A stretch of DNA of 62,922 nt from Syntrophaceae bacterium (GTDB taxonomy: Bacteria > Desulfobacterota > SM23-61), in assembly GCA_013388675.1 (NCBI GenBank), contig JACAEW010000175.1:1-62922 (forward strand), in the 5' to 3' direction. Positions 16,659 to 26,760 of the stretch are shown in pieces. Position 1 is the first letter of the stretch. The number at the start of each line of letters is the position of its first letter. The notes under the pieces were generated by a model. It was not told the DNA's origin and ran no database searches. It was given only the letters and a program-made list of their open reading frames with translations. A program made the translations under genes and the position numbers.

Positions 16659-16674
16659 AGCAAGGAGGGTGCCA
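16659..16674 (-). promoter_or_regulatory. Sigma-54 promoter of the ten-gene metal operon
   Basis: On the minus strand TGGCAC-CCTCC-TTGCT, a full match to the sigma-54 -24/-12 consensus (TGGCAC-N5-TTGCW). The expected start site near 16648 gives a 5' leader of about 22 bases before the TTG start at 16625. The gene directly upstream encodes a sigma-54 activator, the natural partner. Confidence 0.88.
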
Positions 16675-16761
16675 GTGCGCGAGCATAGAGGTTAATCCCT
16701 TAATATTTTTAAAGATTTTTATTGGGCCTGGGTATCTGCGGAGGTTCAGCGCCGATTTGGA

Positions 16762-16817
16762 TGCGATTTTTTTTCGCAGGCTAAGTTCATAGGACAGGGG
16801 GATTGGGAATTTTTCCC
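16762..16817. promoter_or_regulatory. Candidate activator-binding dyads upstream of the sigma-54 promoter
   Basis: Two dyads lie in the intergenic region: TGCGA-N7-TCGCA (16762-16778) and GGGAA-N3-TTCCC (16805-16817). They lie about 90-145 bases upstream of the -24 element, the usual distance for enhancer sites of NtrC-type activators. Either could be the site of the regulator encoded at 16872-18248. There is no direct evidence of binding. Confidence 0.4.
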
Positions 16818-16871
16818 GCAGGAATCGATTGGATGGGATTTTTATCGAAAATACACGATCCGGGAGAAAGA

Positions 16872-18248
16872 CTATTTCATCGGCGGGGATTCCATGCCAT
16901 ATTCCTTAAGCTTGATCTGGAGGGTCCGGCGATTGATTCCCAGTATTTCGGCGGCACGGGAACGATTCCCGCCCGTGTCTTCCAGCGTCTTGAGGATGAG
17001 GGCCCTTTCAACCTCCCCCAGACTGATATTCAAAGGGAGATGGATCCCGGATTCCTCTTTCCCGGGGGAAAGGGCCTGCACCTGGGGAGGAAGGTCCACG
17101 GGGGCGATGACCTCCCCCCGCGACATAATGACCGCCCGTTCCATGCAGTTTTCCAGCTCGCGGATATTGCCGGGCCAATCGTATCGCACCAGCAGGTCGA
17201 GGGCCCGGGGAGAAATTCCCTTTAGCTCCTTCTTATTTTTCTCCCGGTACAGGCTTAAAAAGTGGGCCGCCAAAGCCGGGATATCATCCCTTCGGGCCCG
17301 GAGGGGAGGAAGCAGGACGGGAACGACATTGAGCCGGTAATAGAGGTCTTCCCGGAAGCGCCCTTCCTTAACTTCCCTGCCCAGGTCTTTGTTCGTCGCC
17401 GCAATCACTCGAACATCCACTTTGACTGTTCGGGTCCCGCCCAGGAGTTCGAACTCCTTCTCCTGCAGGACCCGGAGGATCTTGGTTTGGGTGGTAGGGC
17501 TCATCTCTCCCACTTCGTCGAGAAAAATCGTTCCCCGATGGGCGAGCTGGAACCTCCCTTCCCTCCGGCTGATGGCCCCGGTGAAGGCGCCCCTCTCATG
17601 GCCAAAAAGCTCGCTTTCCAGGAGGGTTTCCGGCAGGGCCGCGCAGGAAACCTTGATGAAAGGCTGGCTGGCCCGCCGGCTGTTATGATGGATCGAATTG
17701 GCCACCAATTCTTTCCCCGTTCCGCTTTCCCCCAGGATCAGGACCGTGGCATCGGTGGGAGAGACCTGGGCCAGCAGGTCGAAGAGCTCTTTCATCTTCT
17801 GCCCCCTGCCGATGATCCTGGAGAAGTCGAAACGGTCACCCAGCCGTTCTTTCAGAACCAGGTTTTCCTCCCTTAGATGGTAGTGCTCCAGGGCCTTTTC
17901 GATGAGGATTTTCAGCTCGTCCAGGTCCAGCGGTTTGGTCAAATATTCGAAAGCCCCGGCCTTGAGCGCCTCCACCGCCGTTTTTACCGAGGCATAAGCG
18001 GTCATCATCAAAACGGGAACGAAGGGGCTTATTTTTCGGATTTCGGTCAGCGTTTCAATCCCGTCCATGGTGGTCATGCGGATGTCCAAAAGGACCAGGT
18101 CGAAAACCTCCTGTTCAACGGCCCGGACCGCCTCCGGACCGTCCGATGCCTCCGCAACCTCATAGCCCTCGTCCTGCAGGACCGCGCGAAGCATCATCCG
18201 GTGGCTTGCCTCGTCATCCACAATCAAGATCCTGATTACTCGGTTCAT
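16872..18248 (-). CDS. Sigma-54-dependent response regulator (NtrC/ZraR type)
   Basis: A 458-residue three-domain activator. The receiver domain (1-120) has its phospho-acceptor at Asp55 in VLLDIRM. The AAA+ domain (about 140-380) has Walker A GESGTGKE and the sigma-54-contacting loop GAFTGA. A Fis-type helix-turn-helix (about 415-455, NRSRAAEILGINRRTL) ends the protein. It is encoded 64 bases after its partner kinase and directly before a sigma-54 promoter and the metal-efflux operon. The natural reading is that it drives this operon in response to an envelope or metal signal, as ZraR and similar proteins do. The signal itself is not evident. Confidence 0.95.
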   Translation of the reverse strand: MNRVIRILIVDDEASHRMMLRAVLQDEGYEVAEASDGPEAVRAVEQEVFDLVLLDIRMTTMDGIETLTEIRKISPFVPVLMMTAYASVKTAVEALKAGAFEYLTKPLDLDELKILIEKALEHYHLREENLVLKERLGDRFDFSRIIGRGQKMKELFDLLAQVSPTDATVLILGESGTGKELVANSIHHNSRRASQPFIKVSCAALPETLLESELFGHERGAFTGAISRREGRFQLAHRGTIFLDEVGEMSPTTQTKILRVLQEKEFELLGGTRTVKVDVRVIAATNKDLGREVKEGRFREDLYYRLNVVPVLLPPLRARRDDIPALAAHFLSLYREKNKKELKGISPRALDLLVRYDWPGNIRELENCMERAVIMSRGEVIAPVDLPPQVQALSPGKEESGIHLPLNISLGEVERALILKTLEDTGGNRSRAAEILGINRRTLQIKLKEYGMESPPMK

Positions 18249-18312
18249 CGCCGCTCTCCAAGGAAAAAAATCGCTTCCTCCTTCGATCTACAACCCGGCA
18301 GGTTTTTTTCCA

Positions 18313-20058
18313 TTAGAATGGCAGGGTCACGAAAAAGGTCGTCCCCGCCCCTTCCTGGCTTTCCACCCGGATTCCTCCCCCATGACTTTCCACGATCTGA
18401 TGAACATTGGCCAATCCCAAACCTGTGCCTTTCCTTTTGGTGCTGAAAAAAGGCTCAAAGACCTTTTCCAGGTCCTCCCGGGGGATTCCCCGTCCCGTGT
18501 CGGCAATGGACACCTGAACCCGCTTTTGTCCCTCTTCCTCAACCCGGTTCATCGTGATCCGAAGGCTGCCCCCTGGGTCCATGGATTCCAGGGCATTCAA
18601 CAACAAGTTGAGAAAAGCCTGGGAGAACTGGTCCCGATCGATCGGAACAAGAGGGAGACCGGGTTCTAAGATTTTTTCCACCCTCACCTTCTTGGCGGTC
18701 AACTCCGGCTGCAGGAGGTTCAGGGAAAGGTCCAGGATGCTCTCCAGCGAATGCGGCTCCCGACGGGGCTCTTTGGGCCGGGCGAAATCCAGCAGTTCGG
18801 TGATGACCCGGTTCAGCCGGTCCACCTCTTTGATCATGATGGATGCGTATTCTTGGTCCTTTTCCTGCCCCTTGAAGCGTTGGTGGAAGAACTGAGCAAA
18901 TCCCCGGATGGAACTCAGGGGGTTTCGGATTTCGTGGGCCACGCCGGCAGCCAGCCGGCCCAGGGAGGCCAATCGCTCCCCCCGCCGGACTCTTTCCTGA
19001 AGCTCCCGAATCTCCCGCAGGTCGCGCAGCAGCAGGACCGATCCCAGCTCCTGTCCGTTCTCGTCTTTCAGGGGGGCCGCGCTCAGGCTGAGGGGAATGA
19101 GCTTTCCCGAAGGCTGCTTCACGTCCATATCCCGGTCGCGGACGATCCCCCCGGGCTTTTCCCCTTGGAGTAGATATTCCACCTTAGGCCCCATGACCTC
19201 GGCGATTCCCCGGCCTTTGAATTCCCTTTCCGCCCCCCCCAAAAGATCCGCCGCCCTTCGGTTCAGGGTCACGATTCTTTTCTGGCCGTCTATGGAAATC
19301 AGGGCATCGGCCATGCTTTCCACAACGTTCTCCGTGTAGGTTTTCATCCGCGCCAGGGAGCGATCCACCAAATAATAATTCTGCACAATAAAGATGAAAT
19401 AAAGCGCTCCGCCCCCCAGGATCACCAGGATCCCCCCCATGAGAAGGGCATGATGAATATCCTGTTGCCGCGCCCCTTCGAAGGCTCCCGGTCGAAGGCC
19501 GACCAAGATCACTTTGTCCTTCGCCCAATCCTGAAGGGGCTCTTCCCGGGGACCCGCTTTTTCCTCCCCCTCCCGAATCAGGGCCAGGGGGTTCCGGTAG
19601 GCAAGCGGACGAAAAGGCGTGATCACCTCGAAGGTCCTTTCCCCCCCGGCGGCCTGCCGATAGCGGGTGATCAGCCCCTTCTCCCTCAACAAAAGAACCA
19701 GGGAGGAGGCGTCCCCAACTCTCTCGGCCGTTTCCCCGGAAAGACCCGAGGCCGCAACTTCTCCATGGCCGTCAAAGAGAAGGATGCGGGCAACCGCGGG
19801 CTCCCGTGAAAGCTCTTCCACGATCCTCCGGATTCGGGACACATCCGGGCGCGAAGAAGGCGAATCCGCCCGCGCTCCAGCTTCCACGGCGCGGATGATT
19901 ACCAAGCCCTCCCGCAAGAGAGAGTTTTCCGCTCTTTCCCGGTCCCGGTCGATATTCCGGTATGTGGAAATGGCAATGACCACCAGCAGGGTAAGCACCG
20001 TGGCCACAATGATCAGCGCGGGCAGGTAAAGGGATTTATAGGGTCGTCCCGTTTTCAT
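18313..20058 (-). CDS. Membrane sensor histidine kinase with PAS domain (ZraS-like)
   Basis: A 581-residue kinase. It has a membrane helix near 12-32, a periplasmic domain (about 35-215), a second helix (about 216-238), a PAS domain (about 250-350), a dimerisation/phosphoacceptor domain with GVAHEIRNP (His375), and an ATP-binding domain with DTGRGIP and GTGLGLANV boxes. The two-helix, large-periplasmic-loop plan matches sensors such as ZraS that read envelope or metal stress. No obvious His/Met-rich metal motif stands out in the sensor loop. It is probably co-transcribed with the response regulator downstream. The start ATG has AGAAGGG upstream. Confidence 0.94.
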   Translation of the reverse strand: MKTGRPYKSLYLPALIIVATVLTLLVVIAISTYRNIDRDRERAENSLLREGLVIIRAVEAGARADSPSSRPDVSRIRRIVEELSREPAVARILLFDGHGEVAASGLSGETAERVGDASSLVLLLREKGLITRYRQAAGGERTFEVITPFRPLAYRNPLALIREGEEKAGPREEPLQDWAKDKVILVGLRPGAFEGARQQDIHHALLMGGILVILGGGALYFIFIVQNYYLVDRSLARMKTYTENVVESMADALISIDGQKRIVTLNRRAADLLGGAEREFKGRGIAEVMGPKVEYLLQGEKPGGIVRDRDMDVKQPSGKLIPLSLSAAPLKDENGQELGSVLLLRDLREIRELQERVRRGERLASLGRLAAGVAHEIRNPLSSIRGFAQFFHQRFKGQEKDQEYASIMIKEVDRLNRVITELLDFARPKEPRREPHSLESILDLSLNLLQPELTAKKVRVEKILEPGLPLVPIDRDQFSQAFLNLLLNALESMDPGGSLRITMNRVEEEGQKRVQVSIADTGRGIPREDLEKVFEPFFSTKRKGTGLGLANVHQIVESHGGGIRVESQEGAGTTFFVTLPF

Positions 20059-20164
20059 TCGGAAACCCTTCTGGGAAATCGCTCCGACCGATTATCCCCA
20101 TCCCCTTGTGGGCGGATTTCTTTCATACGGCCAAATCCGATGACTGCATAAAAAGTAAAGAATA

Positions 20165-20267
20165 CTCCCTCCCCTTTGATGGGAGAAGGTTGGGGGGGTG
20201 ATGAACAGAAGAATTTCAATGCCCTATTAACCCCCCTCCCCTTCATCCCCTTCCACCAGGAGAGGGA
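20165..20267. repeat. Intergenic imperfect inverted repeat (PQPSPIKGEG-type element)
   Basis: The 336-base gap between metW and the kinase gene holds two related, oppositely oriented 40-base arms (about 20165-20205 and 20227-20267), rich in CCCTCCCC/GGGGAGGG. One reading frame across it gives the PQPSPIKGEG phrase, a common spurious translation of short dispersed repeats in proteobacterial genomes. It could form a stem-loop and act as a bidirectional terminator or mRNA end. I see no gene in the rest of the gap. Confidence 0.55.
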
Positions 20268-20394
20268 AAATTTTCTATTAACGAAAGGGTCAAATTTCGG
20301 ATTATTAAGAAGTATGGAGGTAATTCCATTATAACTGGGAATGGAGATTCTTAAAATAGATTCGCGGGGTGAAAGGGGCGCGGATATTCTTCGA

Positions 20395-20988
20395 CTATTG
20401 GGTTATCACGAAGATCGCACTCAAGGCGAAAAAATTCGGCCAGAAGGGAACTTTTTTCCTTCTGCCCAAGGAATGGACCTCCTTGACTTTCAGGTTCTTC
20501 GCGTGGCAAAAGTCCTCAAAATCACGAATGCTTAAAAAGCGGAGGTTGGGGGTGTCGTACCAGCGATAAGGAAGGGAGGGAGTAATGGGGGCCCTTCCCC
20601 CGAAAAACAGCATCCAACGGGCCTTGAAGTAAGCAAAATTGGGGAATCCCACGATGATTTCCTTCCCGATGCGCAAAGCCTCATGGATGAGCGAGTCAAT
20701 CTTCTTCACTTCCTGCAGGCTCTGGTTCAGGATGACGTAATCAAAAGAACGGTCCGGATATTCCGTCAAACCCGCCTCAAGGTCCCCATGAAACACGCTC
20801 AAGCCTCGCTTCACGCATTCATAGATGGCCGATTCGTTCAACTCGATTCCCTGGACTTGGGCCCCTTTTTCCCGCGCCAGGAGGTAGAGAAGGTCCCCGT
20901 TCCCGCACCCCAGGTCCAGGACGCGCGATCCCGGTTCGATCATCCGACAGATGGTCCGATGGTCGAGGCGAATCCCTTTAGGTTTCAT
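20395..20988 (-). CDS. metW: Methionine biosynthesis protein MetW
   Basis: A 197-residue Rossmann-fold methyltransferase-like protein, with the SAM-type motif [12 protein letters not shown] (about 23-34). MetW works together with MetX in homoserine O-acetylation in many bacteria that lack the E. coli-type MetA enzyme. Its biochemical action is not fully settled. The gene overlaps the end of metX by 11 bases, which is the normal arrangement and suggests translational coupling. It is the last gene of the riboswitch-controlled metY-metX-metW operon. Confidence 0.94.
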   Translation of the reverse strand: MKPKGIRLDHRTICRMIEPGSRVLDLGCGNGDLLYLLAREKGAQVQGIELNESAIYECVKRGLSVFHGDLEAGLTEYPDRSFDYVILNQSLQEVKKIDSLIHEALRIGKEIIVGFPNFAYFKARWMLFFGGRAPITPSLPYRWYDTPNLRFLSIRDFEDFCHAKNLKVKEVHSLGRRKKVPFWPNFFALSAIFVITQ

Positions 20989-22129
20989 CGCTGCCCGCTA
21001 CCCGGTACCCGTTGAACGTTTTATCCAAGAAATGCTGAATCAGGGTTGTCTGCTCCTCTACTTCCAGGAGAAAGGCGTCATGACCGTAGGTCGAGGGCAA
21101 TTCGCAGTAAGTAGCATCCGCCTGTTTCATTTTTAGCTCCCGCACGATTTCCTGCGACTGGGAGGATGGGTAGAGCCAATCCGACTTGAAGGAGATGACC
21201 AGAAAGCGGGTGGAAGGCACTTTGCCGTTCGGAATCAGCCGTCCCCCGGAAAGGTCGAAGTAATCCATGGCCTTGGTGATGTAAAGGTAGGAATTCGCGT
21301 CGAAGCGTCGCACGAAGTTGTCGCCCCGATGGCGTAAATAACCCTCCACCTCGAAATCGGCGACAAAATCGAAGTTGTACTGCCCGTTTCGAAGCTTGCG
21401 CGAAAACTTTTCCTCCATGGACTGATCGCTCATGAAAGTGATATGCCCGATCATGCGGGCCACGGCCAGCCCTTTCTCCGGCTGCCCCTGCTCGTAGTAT
21501 TGGCCCTTTCGCCAGGCGGGATCGGCCATGATCGATTGCCGCACCACCTCATCGAAAGCGATCTGCTGGGGGGAATGCTTCAGGGCCGTGGCGATGGGAA
21601 TGGCCGAGCGGACCCTCTCTCCGTGGGAGGCCACCCATTGAAGCGCCTGCATGCCCCCCATGGACCCCCCGGTTACGCACAGAAGCTTATCAATTCCCAA
21701 ATGGTCCACCAGGTGCCGTTGCGCTTCCACCATGTCGGCGATGGTGATAACCGGGAAATCCAGAGCATAGGGCTTTCCCGTCCGGGGATTCAGGGAAGAA
21801 GGCCCCGTGCTTCCTTTGCATCCCCCGAGAACATTCGAGCAAATGACGAAAAAGCGGTCCGTGTCGAAGGCTTTGCCCGGGCCGATCATGACATCCCACC
21901 ATCCGGGCGTTGAATCCCCCTCGTGGTAACCCGCGGCGTGGGCATCGCCGGAAAGAGCGTGGGCCACCAGGATGACATTAGACTTGTCCTGGTTCAAGGT
22001 CCCGTAAGTTTCATAGGCCAGGGTGACCGGGCCCAGCGTGCGTTGGCATTCCAAAACCAGCTCCTTCGGCGGTTCCGCGAAAGTATAGGATTTTGTCTTC
22101 ACCCTCCCGACGTTTCCCTTGCGATTCAT
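20978..22129 (-). CDS. metX: Homoserine O-acetyltransferase MetX
   Basis: About 383 residues, an alpha/beta-hydrolase enzyme that acetylates homoserine with acetyl-CoA, the activated substrate for MetY. The nucleophile is Ser156 in GGSMGG. The acid and base of the triad are in SDWLYP and YGHDAFL near the C-terminus. The [11 protein letters not shown] motif is typical of this group. I prefer the ATG at 22129 (GGGAG upstream), as the TTG at 22141 has its ribosome site too close. It lies between metY (98 bases upstream) and metW. The longer loop region fits MetX proteins that work with MetW. Confidence 0.95.
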   Translation of the reverse strand: MNRKGNVGRVKTKSYTFAEPPKELVLECQRTLGPVTLAYETYGTLNQDKSNVILVAHALSGDAHAAGYHEGDSTPGWWDVMIGPGKAFDTDRFFVICSNVLGGCKGSTGPSSLNPRTGKPYALDFPVITIADMVEAQRHLVDHLGIDKLLCVTGGSMGGMQALQWVASHGERVRSAIPIATALKHSPQQIAFDEVVRQSIMADPAWRKGQYYEQGQPEKGLAVARMIGHITFMSDQSMEEKFSRKLRNGQYNFDFVADFEVEGYLRHRGDNFVRRFDANSYLYITKAMDYFDLSGGRLIPNGKVPSTRFLVISFKSDWLYPSSQSQEIVRELKMKQADATYCELPSTYGHDAFLLEVEEQTTLIQHFLDKTFNGYRVAGSDET

Positions 22130-22227
22130 TCGATCTTGCAACTCCCGGGGATGGAATTATGGGAATCCTTCAGCCGGTAGGGGCGACTCGGCGGCTCGCC
22201 CCTCCACCGCCCCTCAAAGGGCCGGGA

Positions 22228-23586
<1,359 letters not shown>

Positions 23587-23597
23587 TCACCCCCGGC

Positions 23598-23631
23598 AAA
23601 AAAAGCCCCTTCTTGGCTTTTCAGAAGGGGC
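23598..23631 (-). terminator. Terminator of the metY SAM-I riboswitch
   Basis: On the minus strand GCCCCTTCT pairs with AGAAGGGGC, followed by seven Ts. It lies just after the SAM aptamer and before the metY start. Confidence 0.88.
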
Positions 23632-23645
23632 GATTTCTCTCCCCC

Positions 23646-23762
23646 GCCTTATCTTCCAGGGTAGGCTCACCTTGCTGGAATGAGCACCAGCATTCCCTCT
23701 CATCCGGAACCGGTTGCTGTGGCTTCTTCGGGCCAGTCCCTCCGCCCCTCTGGATAGCAGGC
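23646..23762 (-). promoter_or_regulatory. SAM-I (S-box) riboswitch upstream of metY
   Basis: The minus strand again shows the S-box core: GGCGGAGGGACTGGCCC, GAAGCC-CAGCAACC, GGTGCTCATTCCAGCA and GATAAGGC at the 3' side of P1. P1 is weaker than in the DUF39 copy (two 4-bp parts, GCCT/AGGC and TATC/GATA, with a 2-base bulge). With the terminator at 23598-23631 it should switch off metY-metX-metW when SAM is plentiful. No convincing sigma-70 promoter stands out upstream. Confidence 0.93.
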
Positions 23763-23850
23763 TAGGTTACCCAACGAATCCTTGTAGGTTCATCCCCGTT
23801 TTTTTCCCGGATGAAGTCCCTCCCGGAAGTTGCCTTTCTGGCTCCCGAAG

Positions 23851-24234
23851 CTATTTCCCCTTCACGGCCCGCGAAAAAATTTCGCATTTTCTGCAGACCT
23901 TCATCTTTTGGGACCAGCTTCCCTGGCTCTTTCCCAGGCAGATGGTCCCGTTGATAAACCAGCACCACTGGCCCAGATTGAATTCCCACGCCGGGCAAGC
24001 TTCCCGACGTTCCGATGAGCAGCCCCGAATATCCCAGCAGGGACGGGATTTGCGGGTCCCCGGCTGCCGGCTGGATAGCAAGAAGAGGGCCTGGCGTTCG
24101 ATATGCACGGGCACCTTTCGCCATCCCTGTTCAAAGCTCTGAACGGCCTTCAGGGAGGTGCCCAGGAGCTGGGCCATCTGGCTTTGGGTCTTCTGGAGTC
24201 TTTGCCTCAGGGATCCGAACTCTTTCGCGTCCAA
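23851..24234 (-). CDS. Regulator fusing a helix-turn-helix to a two-CW Cys domain
   Basis: A 127-residue protein in two parts. Residues 1-58 form an XRE/YiaG-like helix-turn-helix (TQSQMAQLLGTS..AVQSFEQGWR, with the typical Gln and FEQG positions). Residues 64-120 form a Cys-rich two-CW domain with cysteines at 66, 72, 80, 91, 99, 114 and 117, matching all seven in the protein at 1457-1675. This looks like a DNA-binding sensor whose Cys domain reads metal, redox or sulfur state. The start is TTG with GGAG upstream. It is divergent from tusA, and a perfect palindrome lies between the two promoters, so autoregulation together with control of tusA-thiF is likely. The ligand is unknown. Confidence 0.85.
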   Translation of the reverse strand: MDAKEFGSLRQRLQKTQSQMAQLLGTSLKAVQSFEQGWRKVPVHIERQALFLLSSRQPGTRKSRPCWDIRGCSSERREACPAWEFNLGQWCWFINGTICLGKSQGSWSQKMKVCRKCEIFSRAVKGK

Positions 24235-24268
24235 CCGCTCTCCGAATCGAAAAATAAAAAACTGCCTG

Positions 24269-24304
24269 TTGATTTATGTACCACATTGTGGTATTCTGAG
24301 TCAA
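24269..24304. promoter_or_regulatory. Face-to-face divergent promoters with palindromic operator
   Basis: The perfect palindrome TACCACATTGTGGTA (24279-24293) lies inside the spacer of the plus-strand promoter TTGATT-N17-TATTCT (24269-24274, 24292-24297) for tusA. It also lies inside the spacer of a minus-strand promoter TTGACT-N18-TACATA (24304-24299, 24280-24275) for the HTH-two-CW gene. A dimer bound here would block both. The HTH protein encoded alongside is the obvious binder. The promoters are moderate matches; the palindrome is exact. Confidence 0.75.
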
Positions 24305-24345
24305 GGAATTTTTTGGGGGCAAATAACGGAGGAGAAATTATACCC

Positions 24346-24645
24346 ATGGACAAGAGGCCGATGGAAAGGGCGAGGGATTTTTCCTTCGAACGAATCTCGG
24401 AGCCCAGGCCCTTTGACCGGGAACTGAACCTCAAGGGGAAAATCTGCCCCTATACCTTCATCGAATCCCTGCTTACTTTGGAGGAGATGGAGCCCGACGC
24501 AGTCCTGCGGGTCATCGTGGACTATCCCCCGGCGGTCTATGACGTTCCGCGAAGCCTAAAGAATGAGGGATACGAAATCCTCGAAGTGAGCCCTTTAAAT
24601 GAAACCGATTGGGCCATCGTGGTCAAAAACAAAGAATTGGAATAG
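24346..24645 (+). CDS. TusA-family sulfur carrier protein
   Basis: A 99-residue TusA/SirA-like protein. The core (about 25-99) has the sulfur-carrying cysteine Cys34 in GKICPYTF, with CPYT where E. coli TusA has CPxP. It ends in the usual D-W-A-I-V-V beta strand. An N-terminal tail of about 24 residues is extra. Such proteins hold sulfur as a persulfide and pass it to other enzymes. The frame extends further upstream, but GGAGGAG and the promoter at 24269-24297 fix the ATG at 24346. The ThiF/MoeB-like gene starts 6 bases later, so the pair is probably a sulfur-transfer unit. The acceptor is not identified. Confidence 0.9.
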   Translation: MDKRPMERARDFSFERISEPRPFDRELNLKGKICPYTFIESLLTLEEMEPDAVLRVIVDYPPAVYDVPRSLKNEGYEILEVSPLNETDWAIVVKNKELE

Positions 24646-24651
24646 GACCGG

Positions 24652-25452
24652 ATGAAATTTTCCGAAGAACAGGTCCAGCGTTATTCTCGTCAGATCATCC
24701 TGCCCGGAATTGGCGGAAAGGGTCAGAGAAAACTGGCCGAAGCCCGGGTATTCATCATGGGCGCGGGCGGGTTGGGTTCTCCCGCAGCCCTGTATCTGGC
24801 GGCGGCGGGTGTGGGGACCATCGGGCTGGCGGATTTCGACCGGGTGGAACTCCATAACCTCCAGCGGCAGATCCTGCACCGAACCGCGGATGTGGGCCAG
24901 CGGAAGGTCGAATCCGGCCGGAAGACCCTGGAAAGCCTGAACCCGGAAGCGAAGGTTCGAACCTATTCCGACCGCGTGACTTCCGCCAACGTTCGAGAGA
25001 TCCTCCGCGATTACGATCTGGTCCTGGACGGCAGCGACAACTTTCCCGCCCGCTTTTTGATTAACGATGCCTGCTTTTTCGAGAAAAAAACCCTAATCTC
25101 CGGGGCCATCCTGCGGTTCGATGGCCAGCTCAGCACCTTCAAACCCCACGCCGGAGGACCCTGCTATCGTTGCCTCTTCCCCCAACCTCCCCCGCCGGGC
25201 ATTGTCCCGAGCTGCCAGGAGGCAGGAATTCTCGGGGCAGTAGCGGGGACGATCGGCGTCCTGCAGGCGAACGAAGCGCTCAAGGAAATCCTGGGGATCG
25301 GAAAATCCATGGCCGGAAGACTCCTCCTGTTCAATGCCTTGAGTTTATGTTTCGACGAAGTGAAGCTTCTGCCCAACCCCACCTGCCCCCTTTGCGGCCA
25401 GAACCCCACCATTCGAGAGTTGATCGATTACCCCTTAAGCTGCCAACCTTGA
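24652..25452 (+). CDS. ThiF/MoeB/HesA-family adenylyltransferase
   Basis: A 266-residue E1-like enzyme. It has the nucleotide-binding GAGGLG (37-42), the conserved DFDRVELHNLQRQ segment, the DGSDNFPARF motif, two zinc CxxC pairs (171/174 and 245/248), and Cys188 in PSCQEAG where MoeB-type enzymes keep a reactive cysteine. Members adenylate the C-terminus of a small ubiquitin-like sulfur carrier (ThiS, MoaD). No such carrier gene is nearby, but a TusA-like protein is encoded directly upstream. The pathway could be thiamine, molybdopterin or cysteine synthesis. moaA is present at 57784 but far away. Confidence 0.92.
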   Translation: MKFSEEQVQRYSRQIILPGIGGKGQRKLAEARVFIMGAGGLGSPAALYLAAAGVGTIGLADFDRVELHNLQRQILHRTADVGQRKVESGRKTLESLNPEAKVRTYSDRVTSANVREILRDYDLVLDGSDNFPARFLINDACFFEKKTLISGAILRFDGQLSTFKPHAGGPCYRCLFPQPPPPGIVPSCQEAGILGAVAGTIGVLQANEALKEILGIGKSMAGRLLLFNALSLCFDEVKLLPNPTCPLCGQNPTIRELIDYPLSCQP

Positions 25453-25662
25453 TTCCCGGGATGGGTTTTCTCAAACCCCTTCTCCCGGCCCTTGGTCAAG
25501 CGAAACATTCTCCCTGCAACGTCCTCCCTTATCAAATTCTTGGTTCCGGGATCGAAGCCGATCGACAGCGCAATAGCCTCCGGGTAACGAAAGAGATTGA
25601 AAGGGGGGCCCATTGGTGGTATTCTGGCAAACGAATTCATGGCATGCAAGGGAGGTATTCCA

Positions 25663-26754
25663 ATGCTCCGGTTACGAATCAAACTTCTCGCTTTGTCGGC
25701 TCTGCTATTCCTGGGTATCGGTCTCTGTGAGCAGGGAACCGCTCAAACCCTGACCGAAGACGAGAAGAACAACATCACCATCTACCAGAAAGCCAGCCCC
25801 AGCGTGGTGAACGTCATCAGCACGGTGATCACCCGGGATTTCTTCTTGAACCCCATTCCGCGGGAGGGAAGCGGGTCCGGCTCCATCATCGATGCCCGGG
25901 GCCACGTCCTGACCAACAACCATGTGATCCGGGACGCCCGGAAGCTCGAAGTGACCCTTGCCGATGGAAGCAAATGGCCGGCCAATCTGGTGGGAACCGA
26001 CCCGGACAATGACCTGGCGGTGATTAAAATGGATGCCCCCACGGACAAACTGAGACCCCTTCCCCTGGGGGATTCGCAAAAGCTCCAGGTGGGCCAGAAG
26101 GTCCTGGCCATCGGAAATCCCTTCGGCCTCGGCCTAACCCTGACCACGGGGATCATCAGTTCCCTGGGCCGGAACATCCGCTCGGAAGTGGGAACGATGA
26201 TCGAAGACCTCATCCAAACCGATGCTTCCATCAACCCGGGAAACTCCGGGGGCCCGCTCCTGAATTCGCAGGGCGAGATGATCGGCATCAACACGGCCAT
26301 CATCAGCCCCACGGGGGCCAGCGTGGGAATCGGCTTTGCCATTCCGGTCAATACCGCCAAGCGGATAATTCCCGAGCTGATCGCCAAGGGGTACGTCAGT
26401 TACCCGTGGGCCGGAGTTTCGGTACAACCGCTCTTTCCGGAATTGGCCCGGTTTCTCAAGCTGAAGGTGGAGAGGGGGGCCATGGTAATTGACGTGACCG
26501 CGGGCGGACCCGGGGAGAAGGCGGGCCTCCGGGGGGGGGACCGGACGATCCAGGCCCGTAACCTGCAGGTTATCGTGGGGGGGGACGTGATTACCCAAGT
26601 GGATCAGCGCGAAGTGAAAGACGCCGACGACCTGATCAAATACATCCGCGAGCGCAAGCCGGGGGATGCGGTAACGCTGAGAATCCTCCGGGACGGGCAG
26701 TTCAAGGATATCAAAATGACCCTGGCGGAGAGACCGAGAACGACCCGGAGGTAA
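25663..26754 (+). CDS. HtrA/DegP-like periplasmic serine protease
   Basis: About 363 residues, a periplasmic trypsin-like protease with one PDZ domain. It has a signal peptide (1-28), a protease domain with catalytic His87 (TNNHVI), Asp117 (DNDLAV) and Ser195 (GNSGGP), and a PDZ domain (about 260-350) containing an extra Gly/Arg-rich stretch (GGDRTIQARN). One PDZ domain makes it DegS-like in plan, but it has a cleavable-looking signal, so it may be soluble. It degrades misfolded envelope proteins or triggers stress signalling. The start at 25663 has GGAGG eight bases upstream. It ends 6 bases from the convergent SDR gene. Confidence 0.93.
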   Translation: MLRLRIKLLALSALLFLGIGLCEQGTAQTLTEDEKNNITIYQKASPSVVNVISTVITRDFFLNPIPREGSGSGSIIDARGHVLTNNHVIRDARKLEVTLADGSKWPANLVGTDPDNDLAVIKMDAPTDKLRPLPLGDSQKLQVGQKVLAIGNPFGLGLTLTTGIISSLGRNIRSEVGTMIEDLIQTDASINPGNSGGPLLNSQGEMIGINTAIISPTGASVGIGFAIPVNTAKRIIPELIAKGYVSYPWAGVSVQPLFPELARFLKLKVERGAMVIDVTAGGPGEKAGLRGGDRTIQARNLQVIVGGDVITQVDQREVKDADDLIKYIRERKPGDAVTLRILRDGQFKDIKMTLAERPRTTRR

Positions 26755-26760
26755 CGGGCT

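Noticed and set aside
20055..20246. 63-codon minus-strand frame upstream of the kinase gene
   Set aside because: Its sequence contains PQPSPIKGEG, the spurious translation of a dispersed intergenic repeat.
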